Shown in pieces: positions 35,799 through 43,219 of a stretch of 64,000 nt of DNA. The position numbers and the translations under genes were made by a program. The DNA is taken from assembly GCF_900155615.1 (NCBI RefSeq), contig NZ_FUHT01000004.1, forward strand, positions 558,001-622,000, read 5' to 3'. Below the pieces are notes generated by a model that had not been told where the DNA came from, did not search any database, and was given only the letters and a program-made list of their open reading frames with translations. Within the stretch, counting starts at the first letter, position 1; each line of letters opens with the position of its first letter. The DNA comes from Massiliimalia massiliensis (lineage in GTDB: Bacteria > Bacillota > Clostridia > Oscillospirales > Ruminococcaceae).

Positions 35799-35842
35799 AA
35801 AGGAGGAGGCTTTCACTGCGCGAAAGCCATAGTCAAACGATG
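35799..35842 (+). promoter_or_regulatory. Structured start region of the DUF3842 gene: ribosome site, hairpin, start codon
   Basis: AAAGGAGG (35799-35806) is followed one base later by the perfect 7-bp stem GGCTTTC (35808-35814) / GAAAGCC (35822-35828) with a 7-nt loop. ATG 35840 comes 11 nt after the stem. No other ribosome site is near that ATG. Confidence 0.65.
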
Positions 35843-36253
35843 ATTTTAGTAATCGACGGACAGGGCGGCGGCATTGGCCGATCCCTGATTGAGCAATTGA
35901 AAAAGCGGCTGCCGGATGAGCAGGTGGTGGCAGTCGGGACGAACTCCGGCGCAGCCTCAGCGATGTTAAAGGCGGGTGCTGACGCGGGTGCAACCGGGGA
36001 AAATGCAGTGATCTATAACAGCAAGCGTGCTGATGTAATCGCCGGACCGGTAGGAATTCTGCTGGCAAATTCCATGTTCGGGGAGGTTTCGCCAAGCATG
36101 GCTGCGGCTGTATCAGAAAGCCAGGCGCAGAAAATTTTAATTCCAATTGCAAAATGTAATGCTGTAGTAGTCGGCACGCAAACTAAGCCGATTGTACAGT
36201 ATATCGAAGAGGCAGTTCAAATGATTGCAGAACAGATAGAAGGGAAGATCTGA
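35840..36253 (+). CDS. DUF3842 family protein
   Basis: 137-residue protein beginning MILVIDGQGGGIGRSLIEQL. The first strand and Gly-rich loop (GQGGGIG, 7-13) look like a nucleotide-binding Rossmann turn. The middle has VVAVGTNSGAASAMLKAGAD, and the C-terminus LIPIAKCNAVVVGTQTKPI. I recognise the family DUF3842, which is common in Clostridia; its function is not established. It heads a three-gene operon with an MBL hydrolase (3 bp apart) and a DUF3783 protein, which suggests a shared task. The start fits the family; its ribosome site lies beyond a hairpin. Confidence 0.85.
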   Translation: MILVIDGQGGGIGRSLIEQLKKRLPDEQVVAVGTNSGAASAMLKAGADAGATGENAVIYNSKRADVIAGPVGILLANSMFGEVSPSMAAAVSESQAQKILIPIAKCNAVVVGTQTKPIVQYIEEAVQMIAEQIEGKI

Positions 36254-36256
36254 TCA

Positions 36257-37066
36257 ATGAGCAAAGTCAATTTATATCAAGTCCATCAGGTAAACGACTA
36301 TACCTATATCATTGCGGAGGATTTGGATCATCAGGTAGACACAATGGCCTTGGTGATAGGAAAGAAAAAGGCTGCTCTGATCGATACCGGCGCCGGAATT
36401 GGGAATCTGAGGGAGGTTGTTGAAGAATTGACTGACCTGCCGGTGATGGTTCTGACTACCCATCTGCATACAGACCATGCGGGCGGTAATCCGTTGTTTG
36501 ATGAAATTTATGTCAATGAGCGCGATGCGTTTCTGATGCCGGAATCCATGGGACTCGATTTCCGGATGCGGTATGTGAGAGCCTGCGTAACGGATAACCC
36601 GGACAAGCTCAATCAAATCGAAAAGGGAATCAATCGGGTCACCTCGTTTGATTATCAGTCCATCGACGATGGAGATATCATTGATTTAGGCGGGATTACG
36701 TTGAGAACTATCGCTTTTCCCGGACATACACCGGGCTCTCTGATGTTTTATGATGAGTCCTCCCGCATTCTCTTTTCCGGAGATTCTGTTAACCCGTCTC
36801 CGTGGCTGTTTCTAGAGTATTCAGTTCCCCTGCACGAATATCTGGACAAGCTGAGACAACTAAAGCCATTGCTTGCCGAAGCGGGCCGGATTTATTGTGG
36901 TCATGGAGTTGATGCGCTGGAAGACGAGGTGGTTCCTGATCTGGAAGAATGCTGTTTGGAAATTTTGGGCGGCGCCGCAGGCAAGCCTACCCGGACAGTC
37001 GGGGGAGATGCCTGCAAATACCGGCATGGCTGTGTGACGGTATTTTATAACCCGGAAAAACTATGA
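36257..37066 (+). CDS. MBL-fold metallo-hydrolase
   Basis: 269-residue metallo-beta-lactamase-fold hydrolase. The metal site is complete: TTHLHTDHAGGNP (HxHxDH, near 72-77), FPGHTPGS, FSGDSV and IYCGHG. It could be of the glyoxalase II, lactonase or other hydrolase type; the substrate cannot be told. It overlaps the next frame slightly and is probably translated together with the DUF3842 gene upstream. Confidence 0.9.
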   Translation: MSKVNLYQVHQVNDYTYIIAEDLDHQVDTMALVIGKKKAALIDTGAGIGNLREVVEELTDLPVMVLTTHLHTDHAGGNPLFDEIYVNERDAFLMPESMGLDFRMRYVRACVTDNPDKLNQIEKGINRVTSFDYQSIDDGDIIDLGGITLRTIAFPGHTPGSLMFYDESSRILFSGDSVNPSPWLFLEYSVPLHEYLDKLRQLKPLLAEAGRIYCGHGVDALEDEVVPDLEECCLEILGGAAGKPTRTVGGDACKYRHGCVTVFYNPEKL

Positions 37067-37080
37067 GTGAGGAAATAAGA

Positions 37081-37461
37081 ATGAAAGCAAGAATTGTAAA
37101 GCCGCAGGAGCTAGTGCTGTATTATCCAAAAGAGAATGAGAAAATTGCAGAAGTACTGAAGCGCTTGGATGTACCGGTTCGGCTTTTAAGCGACAGCGAG
37201 CTGGAGCAGACGGTTGCAGAATGTCTGCAGGGCGGGCAAAAGGAATTAGAATCCACTGTCTCGGAGCGGCTGCCAGAAGCTTTTTTGCTCTTCAGCGGGG
37301 TTGCGGAGAAACGTTTCCAAACCGTTTTGAACGAACTGCGTCCGGCTGCGCCCCACCTGATCAAAGCGGTAGTGACACAGCATAACAGTTCCTGGAAGGT
37401 TTCGGAACTGTTTGAGGAGCTCTGCCGGGAACGGGAAAGCCTGGGCGTCCATCAAAAGTAA
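37081..37461 (+). CDS. DUF3783 family protein
   Basis: 126-residue cytosolic protein recognised as DUF3783 by the pattern LLFSGVAEKRFQTVLNEL, then LIKAVVTQHNSSWKVSELFEEL near the C-terminus. ATG 37081 has GAGG 8 nt upstream; an ATG at 37063 overlapping the MBL stop (ATGA) is in frame and would add six residues by coupling. Function unknown. It forms the third gene of the DUF3842-MBL-DUF3783 operon. Confidence 0.75.
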   Translation: MKARIVKPQELVLYYPKENEKIAEVLKRLDVPVRLLSDSELEQTVAECLQGGQKELESTVSERLPEAFLLFSGVAEKRFQTVLNELRPAAPHLIKAVVTQHNSSWKVSELFEELCRERESLGVHQK

Positions 37462-37486
37462 CTTTAAACCAAAAGAGGGTAGAAAA

Positions 37487-37515
37487 AGATCGGTTTTTCA
37501 GCAAAATTCCGATCT
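37487..37515 (+). terminator. Hairpin after the DUF3783 gene
   Basis: 7-bp arms AGATCGG / CCGATCT with partial T/A pairing inside. No good T-run follows, so it is a weak terminator or transcript end structure. Confidence 0.35.
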
Positions 37516-37539
37516 GTTAAATTGATAACAAAAATATAC

Positions 37540-37568
37540 TTGATTAAACGGAAAAAAATGATTATAAT
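37540..37568 (+). promoter_or_regulatory. Promoter of the IscU-like/GGGtGRT pair
   Basis: TTGATT (37540-37545), exact 17-nt spacer, perfect TATAAT (37563-37568). A 75-nt leader follows with a small GTATAA/TTATAC hairpin. Confidence 0.85.
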
Positions 37569-37642
37569 GATATGTGGTAAAGTGCCGTAGACGTATAAAG
37601 TCTTATACAGTTGATTAAGGTAAAACCGAAAGGAGTTTTCAA

Positions 37643-38335
37643 ATGATTTATTCACATGAAGTAGAGAAAATGTGTCCAGTGGCACAAGGCGTTGCTCATG
37701 GTGCTGCTCCGATCCCGGAAGAAGCCAAATGGGTGAAGGCAAAAGAGATTACTGATATTTCCGGTTTAACACACGGTATTGGCTGGTGTGCTCCGCAGCA
37801 GGGTACCTGTAAATTAACCTTGAATGTAAAAGAGGGAATCATTCAGGAAGCGCTGGTGGAAACCATCGGATGTTCTGGGATGACTCATTCCGCTGCAATG
37901 GCTTCTGAAATTCTGCCGGGCAGAACTGTTTTGGAAGCGCTGAACACTGACCTTGTTTGTGACGCAATCAATACTGCAATGAGAGAACTGTTCCTGCAGA
38001 TTGTATACGGCAGAACTCAGAGTGCTTTCTCTGAAGACGGCTTACCGGTCGGCGCTGGCCTGGAAGACCTCGGAAAAGGGCTTCGTTCTCAGGTTGGTAC
38101 TATGTATGGAACATTGAAAAAAGGTCCGCGTTACCTGGAAATGGCAGAAGGCTATGTCACCGGGATTGCTCTTGACGAAGACAATGAAATCATTGGTTAT
38201 CAGTTCGTCAACTTCGGCAAAATGATGGACTTCATGAAAAAAGGCGATGACGCTGCAACAGCATTTGAAAAATCCAAAGGTCAGTATGGCCGTGTTGCTG
38301 ACGCTGCAAAAATCATCGACCCGCGTGAAGAGTAA
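37643..38335 (+). CDS. IscU/NifU-like iron-sulfur cluster scaffold protein
   Basis: 230-residue cytosolic protein with an IscU-like domain. Three candidate cluster cysteines are visible: GWCAPQQGTC (near 49 and 56) and ETIGCSGMTHSAAMASE (near 77). A further Cys is in KMCPVAQGV at the start. The protein is longer than classic IscU and carries a C-terminal extension (about 150-230). It is 19 bp ahead of the GGGtGRT protein gene, a pairing that recurs in Clostridia. Codon choice is strongly biased and the promoter is near consensus, which suggests high expression. A role in cluster assembly is family-based inference. Confidence 0.88.
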   Translation: MIYSHEVEKMCPVAQGVAHGAAPIPEEAKWVKAKEITDISGLTHGIGWCAPQQGTCKLTLNVKEGIIQEALVETIGCSGMTHSAAMASEILPGRTVLEALNTDLVCDAINTAMRELFLQIVYGRTQSAFSEDGLPVGAGLEDLGKGLRSQVGTMYGTLKKGPRYLEMAEGYVTGIALDEDNEIIGYQFVNFGKMMDFMKKGDDAATAFEKSKGQYGRVADAAKIIDPREE

Positions 38336-38354
38336 TTGAGGAGGTAACACGAAG

Positions 38355-39359
38355 ATGGCTTTATTTGAATCTTATGAAAGAAGAATTGATAAAATCAATT
38401 CTGTTCTGAATAGTTATGGAATTGCTTCCATTGAAGAAGCTGAAAAAATTACAAAGGATGCCGGCCTGAACATCTATGACCAGGTAAAAGCAATTCAGCC
38501 GATTTGCTTCGAAAACGCTTGCTGGGCTTACACTGTTGGTGTTGCAATTGCAATCAAAAAGGGCTGCACCAGAGCGGCTGACGCTGCAGCTGCAATCGGG
38601 GAAGGCCTGCAGGCTTTCTGCATTCCGGGTTCTGTTGCTGACCAGCGTAAGGTTGGCTTGGGCCATGGGAATCTCGGCAAAATGCTGCTGGAAGAAGAAA
38701 CTGAATGCTTTGCTTTCCTGGCTGGCCACGAATCCTTTGCTGCTGCGGAAGGTGCGATCGGAATCGCCGAAAAGGCAAACAAAGTTCGCCAGAAACCGTT
38801 AAGAGTTATCCTCAACGGCCTCGGCAAGGACGCTGCTCAGATCATCTCCAGAATCAACGGCTTTACCTATGTTGAAACTGAAATGGATTACTATACCGGA
38901 GAAGTAAAAGAGGTTTTCCGTAAATCCTATTCTACCGGTTTAAGAGCAAAGGTTAACTGCTACGGCGCAAACGACGTAACTGAAGGCGTTGCGATCATGC
39001 ACAAGGAAGGCGTTGATGTTTCTATCACCGGGAACTCTACCAATCCGACCAGATTCCAGCATCCAGTTGCGGGAACCTATAAAAAAGAATGTGTCGAACA
39101 GGGTAAGAAATATTTCTCTGTTGCGTCCGGCGGCGGCACGGGTCGTACCCTGCACCCGGACAACATGGCTGCTGGTCCTGCGTCCTACGGTATGACTGAT
39201 ACCATGGGCCGTATGCACTCTGACGCTCAGTTTGCAGGATCCTCTTCTGTTCCGGCTCACGTGGAAATGATGGGTCTCATCGGCATGGGCAACAACCCGA
39301 TGGTTGGTGCTACTGTTGCTTGTGCTGTTGCTGTCGAAGAAGCAATGAAAAACAAATAA
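38355..39359 (+). CDS. GGGtGRT family protein
   Basis: 334-residue cytosolic protein of the family named for the motif seen here as SGGGTGRTLHPDN. Other marked stretches are GLGHGNLGKMLLEEET, a central GNSTNPTRFQHPVAGTYKKE, and a Gly/Met-rich C-terminus (MMGLIGMGNNPMVGAT). Its biochemical function is not established. Its steady position next to an IscU-like scaffold suggests a link to iron-sulfur metabolism. A strong GAGGAGGT and biased codon use point to abundant expression. It ends at a terminator shared with the convergent integrase gene. Confidence 0.9.
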   Translation: MALFESYERRIDKINSVLNSYGIASIEEAEKITKDAGLNIYDQVKAIQPICFENACWAYTVGVAIAIKKGCTRAADAAAAIGEGLQAFCIPGSVADQRKVGLGHGNLGKMLLEEETECFAFLAGHESFAAAEGAIGIAEKANKVRQKPLRVILNGLGKDAAQIISRINGFTYVETEMDYYTGEVKEVFRKSYSTGLRAKVNCYGANDVTEGVAIMHKEGVDVSITGNSTNPTRFQHPVAGTYKKECVEQGKKYFSVASGGGTGRTLHPDNMAAGPASYGMTDTMGRMHSDAQFAGSSSVPAHVEMMGLIGMGNNPMVGATVACAVAVEEAMKNK

Positions 39360-39380
39360 GAATCCGCATGAATCGTGGGT

Positions 39381-40838
39381 TCATCTTAAAAAGGGCTGCT
39401 CGTTGAGCGGCTCTTTTTTTGTCTCAAAATCTTCTGAAGAAGATAGGAATGTGGCATTTGTACCCAAATTGTACCCTGAATTTCTGAATGGGGTACAGTT
39501 TTGTACCCCGAGGTTGGGTACATGGGTCGGCGAAGTCGCATCACTGCTGGATTTCTGCGGGTATATACTGACATCCTGCAATATCGTTTCAATACTTTTT
39601 TGATCTTGAATCTGTTGAAGATTACTCCCATTTCCGTTTACCGGAATATTCTCTAAGATATTGGTTGTCTGTTGTTTCATAGCTTGAGTGATATGTGTAT
39701 AAATCTGTAAAGTGACTTGAACACTCTTATGTCCCAGGCGTTCCTGTACATCCTTAATATATGCTCCTCTTTCAATCAGCATAGTTGTATGTGTATGCCG
39801 AAGTGCATGATAAGTATAGTGCGCATAACCCAGGTCATAATGAATGACTCTTGCACAGTGCATCATAATGCGAGGAGAGATAAATGAACCGTTTTCTCTT
39901 ACGTTCAGCATATGTATTTCTTTACAGTCTACTCCTTTCTCTGTTACAATTTGACGTTTTGGATTTTCATAAAGATGGATATAGCATTCTCTGTAGAATG
40001 CTATTGCACGATCTTCAAAAATTGAGACTTTCCGCAATTCTTCTAACGTAATTTTATCTAATTTTATTTTGCGAAAAGAATTATATTTGGGTTCTGTAAA
40101 GGTCCAGTATCCTTTTAGATTTTGAACTTGCTTGTTAATGTCCAATATTCCATGTTCCCAGTCGATATCATGTTTACGGTCAATCGCAAAAGCCTCACCT
40201 AACCGCAATCCACAGCGATAAGCCAGCAAAAGGGGAATATAGCATGAATTTCCAAAAGGGAAGCGGCTAATGATTTTATTCCATTCGTTCTCCAAAATAA
40301 TTTCTCTTGGGTGAGAACGAGTTGGGATATCTGCTTTAGCTCGTGGAGAAGGGAGTTTAATTCCTTGCATTGGATTTGACTGGATAAATCGCAGAGGTTC
40401 CACTGCGTAAGATAGTGAGCCGCTCAATAGAGCCTTTAAACAAATTAACGTGTTTCTGCTGAATCCTTCGTTAAATTTTTCATTTAAAAATTGTTGGAGA
40501 ATTGCAGGTGTAATAGAATGTAAGTGATATTTTCCTAATACTGGGCGAATATAGTTGTTGATTTTCTTTTGATACCCTAAATATGAACACTCCTTTAAGT
40601 TGATTTGACAATATTCCTTTAGCCAATAATCTAAGTAGTCTGAATAACTTATTTCGGAAGGTATAAACCTTAATCCGGAATTTTCATATTCGGCTAAAGC
40701 TTTCGTACCAGCAGTCATTGCTTCCTTTTTTGTAGAAAATCCGCTTTTGGTAAAACGTTGTCTTTTTCCATTGACTGGTGCACCCTCAAAACGATACTGC
40801 CATTTTTTTCCGCGTTTCATACATGTGACTTGAGCCAA
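39381..40838 (-). CDS. int: Tyrosine recombinase/integrase (Tn916 Int type)
   Basis: Site-specific integrase of an integrative element, 485 residues. It has an N-terminal arm-type DNA-binding domain (residues 1-55, KKWQYRFEGAP), a SAM-like core-binding domain (about 70-165), and a catalytic domain with RCGLRLGEAF (first Arg near 212), HALRHTHTTM (HxxR near 344) and LGHKSVQVTLQIYTHI (His and nucleophile Tyr near 379). The extra 100-residue tail is unusual. Its last codons run through the hairpin that terminates the GGGtGRT gene, so the element boundary probably lies here. It overlaps xis by 22 bp. The catalytic residues appear intact. Confidence 0.92.
   Translation of the reverse strand: MAQVTCMKRGKKWQYRFEGAPVNGKRQRFTKSGFSTKKEAMTAGTKALAEYENSGLRFIPSEISYSDYLDYWLKEYCQINLKECSYLGYQKKINNYIRPVLGKYHLHSITPAILQQFLNEKFNEGFSRNTLICLKALLSGSLSYAVEPLRFIQSNPMQGIKLPSPRAKADIPTRSHPREIILENEWNKIISRFPFGNSCYIPLLLAYRCGLRLGEAFAIDRKHDIDWEHGILDINKQVQNLKGYWTFTEPKYNSFRKIKLDKITLEELRKVSIFEDRAIAFYRECYIHLYENPKRQIVTEKGVDCKEIHMLNVRENGSFISPRIMMHCARVIHYDLGYAHYTYHALRHTHTTMLIERGAYIKDVQERLGHKSVQVTLQIYTHITQAMKQQTTNILENIPVNGNGSNLQQIQDQKSIETILQDVSIYPQKSSSDATSPTHVPNLGVQNCTPFRNSGYNLGTNATFLSSSEDFETKKEPLNEQPFLR
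39392..39420 (+). terminator. Terminator after the GGGtGRT gene
   Basis: Stem AGGGCTGCTC (39392-39401) / GAGCGGCTCT (39405-39414), 10 pairs with two G-T, 3-nt loop, followed by TTTTTT. It overlaps the 3' end of int on the other strand. Confidence 0.8.
39460..39521. repeat. Cluster of five GTACCC/GGGTAC motifs at the int 3' end
   Basis: GTACCC at 39460 and 39471, GGGGTAC at 39490, GTACCCC at 39503 and GGGTAC at 39516, with 8-14 nt gaps, in both orientations. They lie inside the extended tail of int. This is a candidate integrase arm- or core-site array, or a low-complexity coding quirk. Confidence 0.5.
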
Positions 40839-41068
40839 TTGTGATCGCCTCCATCATTGATTTTAGGGAGTTCTTTCACATCATCCAGATCCGTCAGATC
40901 TTTTCCCTCAGCTTCCAACAAAAACATTTTTAGAGCCTCCTCTCTTACTTTATAACTTCCGAGCTTCATTGCTGGAAGAAATCCTTTTCGGATCAAATCA
41001 TACACATAGCTTGGATTGGAATGTATAATTTGAGAAATTTCTTTGACGGTATATAATGTGATACTCAT
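40817..41068 (-). CDS. xis: Excisionase-like helix-turn-helix protein
   Basis: 83-residue protein with a MerR/excisionase-type HTH near the N-terminus (YTVKEISQIIHSNPSYVYDLIRKG, DNA around 41054-40983) and an acidic tail. It is encoded just upstream of int and overlaps it, the arrangement of recombination-directionality factors in Tn916-type elements. GAGGGAG precedes the ATG. Expected role: to steer Int toward excision. Confidence 0.82.
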   Translation of the reverse strand: MSITLYTVKEISQIIHSNPSYVYDLIRKGFLPAMKLGSYKVREEALKMFLLEAEGKDLTDLDDVKELPKINDGGDHNWLKSHV

Positions 41069-41533
41069 TATTCTCCCTCCTTTATTCTATTGGAAGAAAA
41101 TCTTCTGTCAAATTTCGATATTGATTGTTTTGGACGTTGAACATTGATGAAACGTGTAGGCATGCGTCTTTTTAATAAATAAAAATATTTTGCGTATATA
41201 GATTTTTTAGGCCCCATCTATAATGGGACATACTGTATCGGTTGACTCACATATAACTTTGTGCAACGATTGCACAAAGTTATATGTACCGCATCACAAC
41301 AAATTTACGTTACTAAGTTGTGGCTGGGTAATAGCCAGCGTCGCTAAGCCATACGACATGTATCATTATCCCGGGTTATAGCAGCCATTATTTGTCAAGT
41401 AATGGATTATCGCAGAAATGCGCCGCTCGCCGGTTAGTTATACAGTATGCTACCATGATGTCTAATAAGACATATTTTTCAAGATACCAATTTTATCATA
41501 TCAGGCCGATTGCCTGTATTGATACAGGATGTG
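41069..41533. other. 465-bp non-coding stretch of the element, with strong inverted repeats
   Basis: No supported protein gene. It contains the 18-bp inverted repeat at 41249-41287, a TGGCT/AGCCA hairpin near 41321-41337 and CCTGTA/TACAGG at 41513-41528. Base composition shifts from AT-rich to a balanced block between about 41,320 and 41,450. It lies where Tn916-type elements carry small regulatory genes between orf8 and xis. A plus-strand reading frame here (41392-41592) has no ribosome site or recognisable product. Confidence 0.5.
41249..41287. repeat. 18-bp perfect inverted repeat
   Basis: Arms 41249-41266 and 41270-41287 begin ACATATAACTTTG and are perfectly complementary, with a 3-nt loop (CGA). 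No T-run on either side. It could be a binding site for a dimeric regulator, a transcript hairpin or a processing/origin structure. Confidence 0.85.
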
Positions 41534-41809
41534 TCATGGTTTATGGAAAAACCGCTGTAAAAGTGCTTTCCTTAAAGCAGGTAAACCTTTAATCAATGCA
41601 ATTTTTATTTCCTGTTCTAAATCTTCATCAAAAACTTTTCCGACAATTATTCCGTCTGGAGAATAAACTGGTCGCATTGAAGCGCTTCGTATGTATTTAC
41701 TATAAAAATTTAGAAGCTGTAAATCAGTATCAGATTGATTGTTAATAAAATCTAAAATTAAATTTGCAGACGGTAAAGGGATTTGCTTTTGCGAATCATA
41801 TTTTTTCAT
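41534..41809 (-). CDS. Tn916 Orf8-like helix-turn-helix protein
   Basis: 91-residue protein similar to the HTH-domain proteins of conjugative transposons that follow the Orf7-type sigma-like gene. It begins MKKYDSQKQIPLPSANLILD and carries PDGIIVGKVFDEDLEQEIKI before an Arg/Leu-rich end. The ribosome site AGGAGGAGG is 10 nt upstream. It overlaps the preceding gene by 14 bp, so the two are translationally coupled. Function in the element is probably regulatory. Confidence 0.7.
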   Translation of the reverse strand: MKKYDSQKQIPLPSANLILDFINNQSDTDLQLLNFYSKYIRSASMRPVYSPDGIIVGKVFDEDLEQEIKIALIKGLPALRKALLQRFFHKP

Positions 41810-42239
41810 AATCGTGGAGCCTCCTCCTAAGGTACTTGAGAGCTAGGGATTTGTGCTTTTCTGCCATTCTTGTACTGATTCCCATTTCTTTAGCTATTTG
41901 ATAAAGAGGTATCTCAAAAAGAACATTTTTAATTAGAACATTTTTTTGCTTTGCTGTTAATTGGCTAATAGCCTCTTCTAATTCGATTTGTTGAATAGAG
42001 ATATTATTATTTGCAAACTCAATATGACCACAGTTTACCTCTTCTAAATCTGAATCAATAAAATATAAATTTTCCTGGAATTTTTCCAGTTCTACGAATA
42101 TGATGTCATATTTTTGGGCTTTCTGTTGATCTTTACAAAATCGCCTTTGAGTATTATTGATGATAGTTTTCAAATATTTATCAATGTATTCAATTATTTC
42201 ATCACTAACATTTTCAGCTTTTAAAGGAAAGAACAACAT
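41796..42239 (-). CDS. Sigma-70-like regulator of the integrative element (Tn916 Orf7-like)
   Basis: 147-residue protein. The C-terminal half has a sigma region-4-like HTH (ISQLTAKQKNVLIKNVLFEI followed by PLYQIAKEMGISTRMAEKHK), ending LKYLRRRLHDYEK. Orf7 of Tn916 and relatives is a sigma-like activator of element genes. AAGGTGA lies 8 nt before the ATG. It is AT-rich, unlike the flanking core genes. Confidence 0.75.
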   Translation of the reverse strand: MLFFPLKAENVSDEIIEYIDKYLKTIINNTQRRFCKDQQKAQKYDIIFVELEKFQENLYFIDSDLEEVNCGHIEFANNNISIQQIELEEAISQLTAKQKNVLIKNVLFEIPLYQIAKEMGISTRMAEKHKSLALKYLRRRLHDYEKI

Positions 42240-42397
42240 CTCGCATCACCTTACCCCTTCATATAGAAGACAAGGTAAAAACGAGCTAAAAACCGAACCT
42301 TGTAAATATGAATTTTTTGTAAATATTAAAAAGGTTGAACTTGTCTTTTATAATTATTCAACATGTATTTTCTCCTGGATTTTAATATTAAAAAATA

Positions 42398-42447
42398 AAA
42401 GGTAGATATTTGGATAATGGATATCCAAATATTTACCTTTTTAAAAT
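42398..42447. terminator. Strong bidirectional terminator
   Basis: 19-bp stem (42398-42416 / 42422-42440, one G-T pair) with a 5-nt loop, A-rich before and T-rich after. It separates the sigma-like gene from the recombinase remnant. Confidence 0.8.
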
Positions 42448-42492
42448 TTATGATATAAATTATTTGATCCTCTATGATATAACCAAGATATA

Positions 42493-43026
42493 TCCGAAAG
42501 GTTAGTTTGTGGGAACTGCAGCTGTTACTTCCGCAGAGTGACATGGAATATTCACGGTAGAAAGCAAATTGTCTGGCGGTGCATTAACCGATTGGAGTTT
42601 GGACCGAAATCGTGCGGGAATTCGCCAAGTATAGAAGTAACCATGCTTTATCATGCTATAACTCAAGGGATTCGTTCACTGATACATAATCAGCATAAAG
42701 AAGTGACTGCCGCATTGCAAGATACCCTCATCATCGTGTGACTGGAGAAAAGGAAGAAGTAATCCCTATTATAATAGAGAACAAAATCAAAGAATTGGAA
42801 ACCGAATTCGATCGACTGCTGGTTCTGGCGGTAGATGAGAATGAGATCATTGACAGAAAACTGGAACAGCTCAGTGCGCCATTCTTAAATTAAAGCGCAG
42901 AAAAAACAAACCGAATCTTCGGCAGAACATATAAAAGCAGTGGAATCCGAAACAGAAGAAATGGTAAACCTTATTTTAACGGAGAATCTTGATCTCACAG
43001 AATATTCCGATTTCTTAGGGTATTGT
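42493..43026 (+). pseudogene. Remnant of a large serine recombinase (C-terminal part)
   Basis: Three pieces in different frames read as the C-terminus of a large serine recombinase. First comes a zinc-ribbon region (ERLVCGNCSCYFRRVTW, then NIHGRKQIVWRCINR and SCGNSPSIE), ending at a TGA at 42739-42741. A coiled-coil piece follows at about 42770-42892 (KIKELETEFDRLL, DENEIIDRKLEQL). The last piece, at about 42896-43020, holds TEEMVNLILTENLDLTEYSDF. The catalytic N-terminal domain is absent. The piece starts just after a terminator with no start codon or ribosome site. It is a decayed trace of a second element at the same locus. Confidence 0.8.
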
Positions 43027-43033
43027 ATCATTG

Positions 43034-43073
43034 AGAGAAACACCTGCAGAGTATATACTACCGGTGTTTCTCT
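43034..43073. terminator. Hairpin at the right edge of the recombinase remnant
   Basis: Perfect 11-bp arms AGAGAAACACC / GGTGTTTCTCT with an 18-nt loop, followed by GTTCCTACTGTTTT. It could terminate the remnant or mark an old element end. Confidence 0.5.
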
Positions 43074-43219
43074 GTTCCTACTGTTTTATTAAGGGATTGG
43101 AGCTTGTGGTAGAAAGAAGTTAATAATAATTGAAAAATTCAAATTTTTTGATTCTGGATTATCATACAGAAGGATGCTATATTTGAAACATCAATTAACT
43201 AGTTGGAAAATGAATTACC

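Noticed and set aside
39460-39521. CRISPR-like array
   Set aside because: The repeated unit is only 6-7 bp with uneven short gaps and mixed orientation.
39386-39631. Second minus-strand frame inside int
   Set aside because: Shadow of int in another frame; low-complexity with no motif.
41392-41592. 66-codon plus-strand frame in the integrative element
   Set aside because: No ribosome site, no recognisable product, overlaps the 3' end of the opposite-strand gene.
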